Source: Rhizobium sp. Root482 (lineage in GTDB: Bacteria > Pseudomonadota > Alphaproteobacteria > Rhizobiales > Rhizobiaceae). Taken from it: a DNA stretch of 64,000 nt. Every line of letters begins with the position of its first letter. Positions within the stretch are counted from its first letter, which is position 1. The position numbers and the translations under genes are program-made. Positions 16,426 through 24,692 of the stretch are shown here, piece after piece. The notes under the pieces are model-generated. The model made no database searches, had not been told where the DNA came from, and saw nothing but the letters and a program-made list of their open reading frames with translations. The stretch lies in assembly GCF_001426565.1 (NCBI RefSeq), contig NZ_LMFA01000026.1:343076-407075 (forward strand), written 5' to 3'.

Positions 16426-17316
16426 ATGGCTTTCGCGATCCAGTTCGTCATCGATGTGCTCAGCCTCGGCGGCGCCTATGCGCTGATGGCACTCGGCCTC
16501 GTCATCATCTACGGCATCCTCCGGCTGGTGAATTTCGCCTATGGCGAACTCATCATGGTTGCCGGCTACACCATGTTCCTCTCGAGCGGCTCCGGCCTGC
16601 CGTGGATCGTCATGGCGGTGCTTGCCGTCGGCATGGCCGTGCTCTTCGGCATCCTCACCGATTATGTCGCCTTCCGGCCGGTACGCGCGAAATCGGTAAC
16701 GGCGGTGCTGATCACCTCTTTCGCCTTCTCCAACCTGTTACAGAACGCAGCGCTGCTGTTCATCTCGCCCCGCCCGCGCAATGTACCGCTGCCGGACATC
16801 TTCTCGCAGACCGTCACGATCGGCGGCGCCATCACGCCGGTGCGCAACCTGATCACCATCGCCGCCTCCATCGTGCTGCTCGCCGCCGTCGCATTTCTCA
16901 TGCGCAAGACGACGCTCGGCATCGCCATGCGCGCCGCGGCGACCAATTTCACCATGGCCCGCATGCTGGGCGTGCCGGCAAACCTCATCATCTCCTCGGC
17001 CTTTGCACTCTCCGGCTTCCTCGCCGGTGTCGTCGGCATCCTCTGGATCGGGCGCATCGGCACGGTCGTTCCGGGCGTCGGGCTGGAACCGCTGCTCGTC
17101 GCCTTCATCGCCACGGTGATCGGCGGCATGCGCAGCCTGCCCGGCGCCGTCATCGGCGGCTTCCTCCTGGCGCTGATCGACACCACGCTCAACTACACCC
17201 TGTCGCAGGATCTCCTGAAATTCCGCGACGCCTTCACCTTCAGCCTCGTCATCCTGATCCTGCTCTGGCGCCCGCAAGGCCTGATCCCGGGTCCGGCGAG
17301 CGGCCAGCGGACCTGA
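16426..17316 (+). CDS. Liv-type ABC transporter, permease (LivH-like)
   Basis: A 296-residue integral membrane protein with about eight hydrophobic segments. The LivH hallmark GLVIIYGILRLVNFAYGELIMVAGY lies near residues 22-46, and the EAA-like cytoplasmic loop MRAAATNFTMARMLGV is present. The start at 16426 directly follows the LivF stop with a GGGAGG site inside the livF end. It is one half of the transmembrane channel. Confidence 0.92.
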   Translation: MAFAIQFVIDVLSLGGAYALMALGLVIIYGILRLVNFAYGELIMVAGYTMFLSSGSGLPWIVMAVLAVGMAVLFGILTDYVAFRPVRAKSVTAVLITSFAFSNLLQNAALLFISPRPRNVPLPDIFSQTVTIGGAITPVRNLITIAASIVLLAAVAFLMRKTTLGIAMRAAATNFTMARMLGVPANLIISSAFALSGFLAGVVGILWIGRIGTVVPGVGLEPLLVAFIATVIGGMRSLPGAVIGGFLLALIDTTLNYTLSQDLLKFRDAFTFSLVILILLWRPQGLIPGPASGQRT

Positions 17317-17328
17317 GGAGCGGAACCC

Positions 17329-18357
17329 ATGAAACATTCCTATCTCACCGCCCTCATCCTCATCGGCGTCATCCTCGTCATCGGCGTCGGCAGCCAATTG
17401 CTCGGCATCCGCCTCTATGATCGTATTGCCACCAATCTCCTAATCTCGCTGGTGCTGGTCATCGGCCTGCAGACCTTCATGGGAAATTCCGGCCTGCTCT
17501 CCTTCGCCCATATCGGCTTCATGGGTCTTGGCGCTTATACCTCCGCCGTGCTCACCATCCCCGCCCAGATGAAGGGCATGGCATTGCCGGATCTCTATGG
17601 GTTCATGAAGGTGGTAGAAGTCTCGCCGCTCATCGCCATGCTGGCGGGGGGCGTGCTTGCCGCTGTCGTCGCGGCCGTCGTCTCCTATCCGCTGATGCGA
17701 CTTTCGGATGCGGCCTCGGTCATCACCTCCTTCGCGCTGCTCGTCGTACTCTATACGGTCATGAACAACTGGAGCGCCTTTACCAACGGCCCGCGCACGC
17801 TCTTCGGCCTGCCGAAGACGACGGACATGCCGATCGCCGCCATCGTCGCGGGGCTTGTCGTCATCGTCGCGCTGCTCTTCAAGGAATCGCGCACCGGCAA
17901 GCTGTTGCGCGCGTCGCGCGAGGACGAGGTGGCCGCCGCGGCGCTTGGCGCCAATATTCCGCATCTGCGCTGGCGCGCCTTCATCCTCGCCGCCTTCATC
18001 GCCGGCATTGGCGGCGCGCTCTGGGGGCATTTCATCACCTCCTTCGCGCCAAAAGCCTTCTATCTCAAGGAGACCTTCCTGATCATCACCATGCTGGTGA
18101 TCGGAGGCGCCAACACGGTCACCGGCGCCGTCGCCGGAACGGTGCTGATCACCGTCGCCTATGAGGGCCTGCGCAGCACCGAAGGCGCGCTCAACGCCAC
18201 ATCCTTCGGTGCCGGCCAGGTCATCGGCCTCACGGAAATCGTTCTGGCCCTCGCCATGATCGCCGTGATGATCCTGAAGCCCGGCGGTCTCTTCCCGAAC
18301 CGCGAGATAGGCCACATTCTTACCCGCGTCCGCCGCAAGAAGGAGACTTCTGCATGA
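17329..18357 (+). CDS. Liv-type ABC transporter, permease (LivM-like)
   Basis: A 342-residue permease with about nine hydrophobic segments and the LivM motif NSGLLSFAHIGFMGLGAYTSA near residues 52-72. The coupling loop RASREDEVAAAALG is visible, and the C-terminus is KPGGLFPNR. The stop overlaps the start of the second isochorismatase gene (ATGA), so transporter and hydrolase are translated together. It pairs with the LivH-like protein. Confidence 0.92.
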   Translation: MKHSYLTALILIGVILVIGVGSQLLGIRLYDRIATNLLISLVLVIGLQTFMGNSGLLSFAHIGFMGLGAYTSAVLTIPAQMKGMALPDLYGFMKVVEVSPLIAMLAGGVLAAVVAAVVSYPLMRLSDAASVITSFALLVVLYTVMNNWSAFTNGPRTLFGLPKTTDMPIAAIVAGLVVIVALLFKESRTGKLLRASREDEVAAAALGANIPHLRWRAFILAAFIAGIGGALWGHFITSFAPKAFYLKETFLIITMLVIGGANTVTGAVAGTVLITVAYEGLRSTEGALNATSFGAGQVIGLTEIVLALAMIAVMILKPGGLFPNREIGHILTRVRRKKETSA

Positions 18358-19022
18358 ACTGGAAAACCGATTACCGCTCCTTCTACTATGCCAAGGCCGA
18401 GGAACCGGACGACATCGTCCTCGACCCGGAAAGCACCGCACTTCTCGTCATCGACATCCAGAACACCTATCTCGACCCGAAGGACACGCCGGAGGAAACC
18501 GCCCGCTGGCAGCCCTTCTACGACCGCATGCGCAAGACCGTGATCCCGAACACCGCGCGGCTGATCGATGAATGCCGCAAGCGCAAGGTGGAGGTGATCT
18601 TCGCCCGCATCGCCTGCCAGAAGCCCGACGGCCGTGACCGGTCGCTCAGCCAGAAGAAGCCGGGCTTCAACTATCTGCTGCTCCCGAAGGACCTGCCGGA
18701 AGGCCAGGTGGTTCCCGAACTGGAACCCCGCCCCGACGAGATCGTCATCACCAAGACGACCGACAGCGCGCTGACCGGCACAAATCTCCGCCTCATCCTT
18801 CACAATATGGGCATCAAAAACGTCGTCTGTTGCGGTATCTTCACCGATCAGTGCGTCTCCTCGACGGTGCGCAGCCTCGCGGACGAAAGTTTTGGCGTCG
18901 TCGTCGTCGATGATTGCGGTGCTGCGGCAACCGACGAACTGCACAAGCGGGAACTGGAGATCATCAACATGATCTACTGCCATGTCGCCCAGCTCGACGA
19001 GGTTCTCACCTTCTTCAAATAG
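18354..19022 (+). CDS. Isochorismatase-family cysteine hydrolase (copy 2)
   Basis: A 222-residue isochorismatase-fold hydrolase with triad residues D (VIDIQNTYLD), K (VITKTTDSALTG) and C (FTDQCVSSTVRSLAD). It is clearly diverged from the copy upstream, so the two probably act on different intermediates and are not recent duplicates. The N-terminal YRSFYYAKAEEPD stretch resembles family members annotated as ureide or carbamoyl hydrolases, but no activity can be assigned. It is coupled by a 4-base overlap to livM and followed by the aminotransferase gene. Confidence 0.86.
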   Translation: MNWKTDYRSFYYAKAEEPDDIVLDPESTALLVIDIQNTYLDPKDTPEETARWQPFYDRMRKTVIPNTARLIDECRKRKVEVIFARIACQKPDGRDRSLSQKKPGFNYLLLPKDLPEGQVVPELEPRPDEIVITKTTDSALTGTNLRLILHNMGIKNVVCCGIFTDQCVSSTVRSLADESFGVVVVDDCGAAATDELHKRELEIINMIYCHVAQLDEVLTFFK

Positions 19023-19035
19023 TGGGAGAAGTCGC

Positions 19036-20349
19036 ATGTCCGGTCTCTATGCCAGGGAAAGCCGATCGGTCTCCAGAATGGCGCATCTGCGGTTCTTTCC
19101 GCAGGCGGTCGTCGGCGGCAACGGCGCCTATCTTACCGGCGACGACGGGCGGCAGCTTCTCGACTTCGCCGCCTCCTGGGGTGCGGCAAGCCTTGGCCAT
19201 TCCCACCCGGCAGTCCGCGACGCGGTGCACCGCGCGCTCTCGGACCAGGCGGGCGCCAGCTATCTCTCCAGCGCCAACGAACCCTGCGTGCTGCTCGCCG
19301 AAAAGCTGCTGACGCTGGTGCCGGAACAGGCCCGCGGCCGGGTCTGGTTCGGCCATTCCGGTTCCGATGCAAACGAGACGGTGGCCCGCGTGGTCGTCGC
19401 CGCCACCGGCCGCCCGCGCATCCTGGCCTTCAACGGCGCCTATCACGGCGGCACCGTCGGCTCCATGGCCGTGTCAGGCCATCCGGCCCAACAGGGCGGC
19501 CGCGCTGCTGGCCTGACGCTTGTGCCCTATCCGAACAGCTACGCCGTCGGCAGCCCAGAGGCCGCGAAGGACGCCGCCCTCGCCGATCTCGAAAAGCTTT
19601 TCGCAACCGAGGTGCCGCCGGAGGAGGTCGCCGCCTTCTTCATCGAGCCGATCCAGTCGGATGGCGGCATGCTGGTGCCGCCGGACCGATATTTCAAGGC
19701 GGTGGAAATGCTCTGCCGCAAGCACGGCATTTTGCTCGTCTCGGACGAGGTAAAGGTCGGCCTCGGCCGCAGCGGACGCTTCAACGCCTTCGAATATTCC
19801 GGCATCGAGCCGGACATCGTCGTCTTCGGAAAGGGGCTTGGCGGCGGCCTGCCGATCTCAGCGGTTGTCGGCCCGGAAGCGATCATGAATCACGCCGCCG
19901 CCTTCTCGCTCCAGACCGTGCACGGCAATCCCGTCTGCGCCGCTGCGGCGCTCGCCGTGCTCCAGACGATCGAGCGCGATCACCTCGTCGCCAATGCGGA
20001 GCGGACGGGGACGGTGCTGCGCAAAGCGCTCGACCGCCTCGCCGCCCGCCATCCCCTCATCGGCGATGTGCGCGGACAGGGCCTCGCGCTTGGCGTCGAA
20101 CTGGTAACCGACCGCGACACCCGCCAGCCGGCCACGCGCCAGGCGGCGCTTACCGTCTACCGCGCCTTCCAGCTTGGTCTCGTCCTCTATTATGTGGGCG
20201 TGAACTCCAACGTGCTCGAATTCACGCCGCCGCTGACGCTAACGGAAACACAAGCCCGGGACGGCGCCGCCATCCTGGACCAGGCCCTCACCGATGTTGC
20301 AGCCGGGCGCGTGGACGACGACATTCTCGCGGATTTTGCCGGCTGGTAG
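19036..20349 (+). CDS. Class III aminotransferase (4-aminobutyrate aminotransferase-like)
   Basis: A 437-residue PLP enzyme. The PLP-binding lysine lies in VVFGKGLGGGLPIS, with GHSGSDANETV and LLVSDEVKVGLGRSGRF as further family motifs. Fold type I class III enzymes transaminate omega-amino acids, beta-amino acids or diamines. As the last gene of the operon it likely removes the amino group once the hydrolases have released an amino acid. The start at 19036 follows GGGAGAAG; an upstream Met would lie inside the previous gene. The exact substrate is unknown. Confidence 0.9.
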   Translation: MSGLYARESRSVSRMAHLRFFPQAVVGGNGAYLTGDDGRQLLDFAASWGAASLGHSHPAVRDAVHRALSDQAGASYLSSANEPCVLLAEKLLTLVPEQARGRVWFGHSGSDANETVARVVVAATGRPRILAFNGAYHGGTVGSMAVSGHPAQQGGRAAGLTLVPYPNSYAVGSPEAAKDAALADLEKLFATEVPPEEVAAFFIEPIQSDGGMLVPPDRYFKAVEMLCRKHGILLVSDEVKVGLGRSGRFNAFEYSGIEPDIVVFGKGLGGGLPISAVVGPEAIMNHAAAFSLQTVHGNPVCAAAALAVLQTIERDHLVANAERTGTVLRKALDRLAARHPLIGDVRGQGLALGVELVTDRDTRQPATRQAALTVYRAFQLGLVLYYVGVNSNVLEFTPPLTLTETQARDGAAILDQALTDVAAGRVDDDILADFAGW

Positions 20350-20399
20350 ATCGAAGGCCGATGGCTTTGCAGTGACTCAGCTGTCAGCTTGCCTCTGCG

Positions 20400-20858
20400 T
20401 CACTGGCCGCTCGCCTCGCGCACCATCTCGTCCAGCAACGTGTTGACCCCATCGCGTCCGTCGCCGTCAGGCAGGCGGCGGAAACCGACGGTGACCGTTC
20501 CCGGCTTCGTTTCCGCCTCATAGGCGAAAAGCACATAGGGACAGAAGCCGATATTGGCGACATCGGCCTCCATCGCCGAGCGCGAAACGGTCGCCGAGCA
20601 GAACTGGAGGAACCCTGCGTCTTTGTAGAGCGTCTTCGACGCACCCACGTCGCCGGCCGTGCGCGACAGCATTTCGGCGACATTGCCGCGATAGTCGACG
20701 ATATAGCCGCGGTTGATGATCGCGTCCTCGAGGTCGGCCAGCACATCGGCGAAGGGCGCCTTGCTTTCATAGGTGGTGAGCCAATCCGCAGCGAAGGCGG
20801 GCGAAAACCCCACCAGGCTTGCGGTTGCCAACAGGGCGGCGAGCGCGAACTTTACCAT
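20400..20858 (-). CDS. DUF302-domain periplasmic protein
   Basis: A 152-residue secreted protein: signal peptide about 1-23 (MVKFALAALLATASLVGFSPAFA), then a DUF302-type domain with LADLEDAIINRGYIVDYRGNV and an FCPYVLFAYE segment typical of the family. DUF302 proteins often accompany sulfur-oxidation genes; their biochemical role is not settled. It is divergent from the MBL-fold gene across a short AT-rich promoter, at the left border of the sox cluster. It converges on the aminotransferase gene. Confidence 0.85.
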   Translation of the reverse strand: MVKFALAALLATASLVGFSPAFAADWLTTYESKAPFADVLADLEDAIINRGYIVDYRGNVAEMLSRTAGDVGASKTLYKDAGFLQFCSATVSRSAMEADVANIGFCPYVLFAYEAETKPGTVTVGFRRLPDGDGRDGVNTLLDEMVREASGQ

Positions 20859-20900
20859 GGTGTCCTCTTCACGATTTCGGTCCTTTCAATCTAGCCCAGA

Positions 20901-20934
20901 TCAAAAAAACATGCAAAAATATAAATATATAAAT
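20901..20934. promoter_or_regulatory. AT-rich divergent promoter island (DUF302 / MBL)
   Basis: A run of almost pure A/T around ATGCAAAAAT (20911-20920) stands out in GC-rich surroundings, immediately upstream of the GGGAGG site of the MBL gene. A very similar string (ATATGCAAAAATTTATA) precedes soxX. It is a probable shared promoter/operator for sulfur-responsive control. Confidence 0.45.
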
Positions 20935-20942
20935 GGGAGGAT

Positions 20943-21905
20943 ATGGGCATGCGGCATCCTGATCGAAACGGCATTTTCGCGCAATCGAGCCGCCGTGCTT
21001 TTCTCGCAAGCGGCCTGTCGCTGGCGGCTGCGGCAGCATTTTCGCGCCCGGCCCGGGCAATCGGGCGGATCACCATGGGCGCAAGCGAGTTCATCACGGT
21101 CAGCGACGGCAGCTTGGCGCTGCCGATGGATTCCCTTTTCCCCGATATAGAAAAGGCGGAGCTCGAAGCCTTCCTCCGGGCGCATGACATGCCGACGGAT
21201 GCGCTGCGGCCGCAATGCAATGTCACCATCCTCAAGCAAGGCGACCGGACCACGATCTTCGATGTCGGCGCGGGCTCGAACTTCGTGTCGTCCACCGGCG
21301 CGCTTCTCGAAAATCTCGGCGCGGCCGGGATCGATCCGGAAACGGTCACCGATGTCATCTTCACCCATGCCCATCCCGATCATCTCTGGGGCGTGACCGA
21401 TGATTTCGACGAACTCGTCTTCGCCAACGCCAACTATCATATCGGCCAGGCCGAATGGGATTTCTGGTCCTCGCCGGACGCGATGCAATCGGTCGCGGAG
21501 GACCGGCAGAGCTTTGTTGTCGGCGCGCAGAACCGTTTCGCTGTGCTTGAGGAGCGCATTGCCTTCCTCAAGCCCGGTCAGGAAGTCCTGCCGGGCGTCG
21601 AAGTGGTAGGCACGCCCGGTCATACGCCGGGCCATCTTTCTTTCCTCGTGCATGACGGTCGCGACCAGACGCTGATTGCCGGCGATGCGGTCAGCAATAC
21701 GCAGATTTCGTTCGAACATCCGGAATGGCGCACCTCAAGCGATCAGGACCCGGACGGTGGCGTCGCCACGCGCAAAGCCCTGCTCAGCCGTCTTGCCGGC
21801 GACAAAAGCCGAATCATCGGCTACCACTTCGACAAGGCCGGGATCGGCCGCGTCGAGCGGCAGGGCGAGGCCTATGCCTTCATCGCGGAGGACGCGGCAC
21901 GGTAA
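20943..21905 (+). CDS. Tat-exported metallo-beta-lactamase-fold hydrolase (sox-associated)
   Basis: A 320-residue protein with a twin-arginine signal (SSRRAFLASGLSLAAAAAF, about residues 15-35) and an MBL core: HAHPDHLWG (residues about 140-148), PGHTPGHLSF and AGDAV supply metal ligands. Sox clusters frequently contain an exported zinc hydrolase of this fold (SoxH and related quinoprotein-relay proteins). The role is thought to lie in periplasmic sulfur chemistry but is unproven, and I cannot tell whether this is a true SoxH. A perfect GGGAGGAT site sets the start. Its 3' end overlaps the converging YeeE gene by 26 bases. Confidence 0.85.
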   Translation: MGMRHPDRNGIFAQSSRRAFLASGLSLAAAAAFSRPARAIGRITMGASEFITVSDGSLALPMDSLFPDIEKAELEAFLRAHDMPTDALRPQCNVTILKQGDRTTIFDVGAGSNFVSSTGALLENLGAAGIDPETVTDVIFTHAHPDHLWGVTDDFDELVFANANYHIGQAEWDFWSSPDAMQSVAEDRQSFVVGAQNRFAVLEERIAFLKPGQEVLPGVEVVGTPGHTPGHLSFLVHDGRDQTLIAGDAVSNTQISFEHPEWRTSSDQDPDGGVATRKALLSRLAGDKSRIIGYHFDKAGIGRVERQGEAYAFIAEDAAR

Positions 21906-23010
21906 TACCGGCTCTTCTGCCCAGGCGCATGGAGCCTTCGCGAAAGACCGAGAAGCCGGAGCCTTCTATCAGATAGGACAGGCCGAAACGGGCACCCAGC
22001 GCGATCGAGACGAAGACGAGCGGCGCGGAAATCGCCAGGGCGGAAACAGCCGTCACTCCCTGGCCGATGGTGCAGCCCATGGCACAGACGCCGCCGACAC
22101 CCATCAAAAAGGCGCCGAACAGATGTCGGCTGAGTTCGCGCGCATCGTCGCAGGCCTCCCAGCGAACTGTGTTGCGGACCAAGGCATTGACCGCTGAACC
22201 AAGAACCACACCGATCACGAGGCCGATCCCGTAGTCCGGGATCGTTCCGGTAAAGGCGACCAGCTGCATCAGGGCATCGGCGACGGGAACGACGAAGGAC
22301 CCCGCTTCGATTTGTACCAGTTCGAAGGATTCGCGCGCGGCCATGGTGGTGGCGACCCATCCGAAGGCTATCACCATGCCGATCACCACACCGGCCACGA
22401 TCGAGCTGCGCCGGGATCGATAATCGGGGTCGGCGAAAATCCAGCCGAGCAGCCCGACCGCAACCAGGCCCGTCACCACAAGAGTAACGTCGAAGCCGGC
22501 GAAATAGGAGGCGATCAGCCCCAGCGACTGGCCGCCGGCGAAATCGAAGTCGATGGCGAGATTATCGACGATCAGGACACGCCCCTGGGCAATCAGGCCC
22601 TTCTGCGCCGAGAGCGCACTGACCGCAAGCACGATGAGCACGACGAGCGAACGCAGGCTGCCGCCGCCGAGCCGCACCAGGGCGCCAAAGCCGCAGGTCC
22701 CCACAAGCGCCATGCCGCATCCGAACATCAACCCGCCAAGGATCGCGCCGGTCCAGGCAAAGCCCGAATGGACGTAGAAACTATCGTTGGGCGCGGCAAG
22801 CCCGAAAAATTGCAGCGACTGGGTGAAGACAAGGGCCGAAGCGGCCGCCAGGATCCAGGTGCGCAGCCCGGTTCCGTCATTGGCGTACCAGTAGCGCTCG
22901 AGCGCCGACATGGTACAGAAGCGCTGGTTGCGGGCGACGAAGCCGAGAACGCAACCGGCAAGCAGGCCGGCAAGCGGCAGAAACCACGGCGACGCAGCAA
23001 AGCTGTTCAT
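21880..23010 (-). CDS. soxT: YeeE/YedE-family sulfur transport protein (SoxT-like)
   Basis: A 376-residue membrane protein with about ten hydrophobic helices and the family repeats CGMALVGTCGFGALVRLGGGSLRS and GVGGVCAMGCTIGQGVTAVS, whose cysteines line the thiosulfate path in characterised YeeE. It likely imports thiosulfate or other sulfur species; SoxT is implicated in signalling thiosulfate to the SoxR repressor in related bacteria. It is third in a leftward operon after soxS and the ArsR regulator. The start at 23010 follows AGGACAGGAA. Confidence 0.88.
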   Translation of the reverse strand: MNSFAASPWFLPLAGLLAGCVLGFVARNQRFCTMSALERYWYANDGTGLRTWILAAASALVFTQSLQFFGLAAPNDSFYVHSGFAWTGAILGGLMFGCGMALVGTCGFGALVRLGGGSLRSLVVLIVLAVSALSAQKGLIAQGRVLIVDNLAIDFDFAGGQSLGLIASYFAGFDVTLVVTGLVAVGLLGWIFADPDYRSRRSSIVAGVVIGMVIAFGWVATTMAARESFELVQIEAGSFVVPVADALMQLVAFTGTIPDYGIGLVIGVVLGSAVNALVRNTVRWEACDDARELSRHLFGAFLMGVGGVCAMGCTIGQGVTAVSALAISAPLVFVSIALGARFGLSYLIEGSGFSVFREGSMRLGRRAGITVPRPPR

Positions 23011-23083
23011 TCCTGTCCTCCCGCGGGCTCTCCCGGCCCGCAACGCCCCTGTGCCCGCCGCTTCCCGGCAGGCGAGGTACGGA

Positions 23084-23431
23084 TTATTCCTTCTGGCGGA
23101 TCGGCGCGCAGAACAGATCGTAGAGCGTGCTGATCACCGGAGCGACCTCTTTGCTTGCAAGGGAATAATAGATCACCCGGCCGTCCCGGCGGGTGGTCAC
23201 GAGCCGGTCGAACCGCAGTCGCGCCAGTTGCTGGGAAACCGCCGCCTGCGGCATGCCCATCGTGTCTTCCAGTTCCGAGACCGACTTTTCGCCTTCCGTC
23301 AGAAGGCAAAGAATCAGCAGGCGATCCTCATGCGACAATGCCTTGAGCAGTTCGCTCGCCTTGCGCGCTTGGGCAAAGAGCTTTTCCCGCTCTTCGGGCG
23401 TCTGCAATGCGTTCAACTGTGGAAGGCTCAT
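23084..23431 (-). CDS. soxR: ArsR/SmtB-family repressor, SqrR/BigR/SoxR type
   Basis: A 115-residue winged-helix repressor. Two cysteines, C42 (LLILCLLTEGE) and C108 (LYDLFCAPIRQ), are 66 residues apart, matching the spacing of the persulfide-sensing pair in SqrR (C41/C107) and SoxR of Pseudaminobacter (C49/C115) as I remember them. In those proteins reactive sulfur forms a tetrasulfide link that releases DNA. It lies between soxS and the SoxT-like gene and should repress both sox operons when reduced sulfur is absent. The AT-rich promoter islands in the cluster are its likely targets. Confidence 0.9.
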   Translation of the reverse strand: MSLPQLNALQTPEEREKLFAQARKASELLKALSHEDRLLILCLLTEGEKSVSELEDTMGMPQAAVSQQLARLRFDRLVTTRRDGRVIYYSLASKEVAPVISTLYDLFCAPIRQKE

Positions 23432-23497
23432 TCGCTATTTCCTTCTAAGTCTTCCGGAAGAGGCACATTGGCAGAAAGAGTCATGGCGTGTCCATTC

Positions 23498-23845
23498 TCA
23501 AGGGAGCTTCGCAAGCAATTCACCAATCGCAAACCAGAAGAATTCATCTCCGACATAACCCCGCAGGCGCCCTACCTCGACACCGTCATTCATCAGGACG
23601 AAAGTGGGGGTGAATCTTTCCTTCTGCACATCGGTAAGATCGGCCGGCCAGGTTTCGGTGATGTCGACGCGGCGAAGCGGCGCGCGCCTGCCTTCCGGCG
23701 TCTTCGGCCAGGCCGGTGCGATCTCCGCATCGAAGCGCGCGCACCAGCTGCAGCCCGGCTTCTCCAGCATCAACAATTCGGCCGCCACGACCGGTCTTGC
23801 GGTTGCAGCGAGGCCCAGAAACAGCAGGAAGGCAAGGATACGCAA
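23498..23845 (-). CDS. soxS: Thioredoxin-like protein SoxS
   Basis: A 115-residue periplasmic thioredoxin-like protein: signal peptide about 1-21, then a CSWC redox motif (EKPGCSWCARFD, residues about 31-38). SoxS reactivates SoxYZ by reducing unwanted disulfides or thiosulfonate adducts on the carrier cysteine. It is the first gene of the leftward soxS-soxR-soxT unit and diverges from soxV. The length agrees with Paracoccus SoxS. Confidence 0.9.
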   Translation of the reverse strand: MRILAFLLFLGLAATARPVVAAELLMLEKPGCSWCARFDAEIAPAWPKTPEGRRAPLRRVDITETWPADLTDVQKERFTPTFVLMNDGVEVGRLRGYVGDEFFWFAIGELLAKLP

Positions 23846-23872
23846 AGGAGTGACACCACGACACGTTCATCG

Positions 23873-23910
23873 ATTGCAATATATAGCATTTTCTGAATAC
23901 ATATGGCAAT
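23873..23910. promoter_or_regulatory. Divergent soxS/soxV promoter region with AT-rich inverted repeat
   Basis: ATTGC (23873-23877) and GCAAT (23906-23910) bracket an AT-rich core containing ATATATAG and TGAATACATAT, in the only gap between the two sox transcription units. The core resembles the element upstream of soxC (ATATATAG ... TGAATA). It is a probable binding site of the ArsR-type repressor. Confidence 0.5.
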
Positions 23911-23948
23911 GCATGGCGCGCGTTGCGCCCGTCCTTGGGAGGGATCGA

Positions 23949-24683
23949 ATGCTTGATGTCAGCGTAGGCGGTGCGTTTCTGGCGGGGCTCCTGTCCTTCG
24001 TATCGCCTTGCGTGCTTCCGATCGTGCCGCCTTATCTCGCCTGGCTCGCCGGCGTCAGCTTCGACCGCCTGCGCGACACAGAGCCCCAGGCGGCCGACCG
24101 ACGGAGAATCATCCTCGCCGCGATCCTGTTCGTCGCGGGCTTTTCCACCGTATTCGTGGCGCTTGGCGCGACGGCAAGCCTCGTCGGCAAGACCATCGCG
24201 CAATATTTCGACATCCTGTCGGTGGCCGCCGGCGTGATCATTATCATCATGGGCCTGCATTTCCTGAAGGTCTTCCAGATCGGACTGCTTTATCGCGAGG
24301 CGCGGGTGCAGGTTACCGACAAGCCAGCCGGATTGGCGGGCGCCTATCTGATGGGGCTTGCCTTCGCCTTCGGCTGGACGCCCTGCGTCGGGCCGGTCCT
24401 GGCGGCGATCCTGTTCGTTGCGGGAGGGGAAGGATCAGCGGCGCGGGGCAGCCTGTTGCTGGCCGCCTATTCGCTCGGCATCGGCATTCCGTTTATCGCC
24501 TCGGCGGTCTTTGCCAGTCGATTCCTCGGCTGGGCCACACGTTTCCGCCGGCATATGCGCAAGGTCGAAATCGTGCTCGGCCTGTTTCTGGTCGTTACCG
24601 GACTGCTGTTCATTACCGGCCAGATGGCGACGATCTCATACTGGCTGCTCGAGACTTTCCCAATTTTCCAGACAATCGGATAG
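23949..24683 (+). CDS. soxV: Cytochrome c biogenesis/CcdA-like thiol transporter SoxV
   Basis: A 244-residue membrane protein with six hydrophobic helices. The redox cysteines are in FVSPCVLPIVPPYL and FGWTPCVGPVLAA, as in CcdA/DsbD. SoxV carries reductant from cytoplasmic thioredoxin to periplasmic SoxW (and SoxS) to keep SoxYZ active. The start at 23949 follows GGGAGG; the frame is open far upstream only because of antisense to soxS. It is the first gene of the rightward sox operon, nine bases from soxW. Confidence 0.92.
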   Translation: MLDVSVGGAFLAGLLSFVSPCVLPIVPPYLAWLAGVSFDRLRDTEPQAADRRRIILAAILFVAGFSTVFVALGATASLVGKTIAQYFDILSVAAGVIIIIMGLHFLKVFQIGLLYREARVQVTDKPAGLAGAYLMGLAFAFGWTPCVGPVLAAILFVAGGEGSAARGSLLLAAYSLGIGIPFIASAVFASRFLGWATRFRRHMRKVEIVLGLFLVVTGLLFITGQMATISYWLLETFPIFQTIG

Positions 24684-24692
24684 GAGCCCGCG

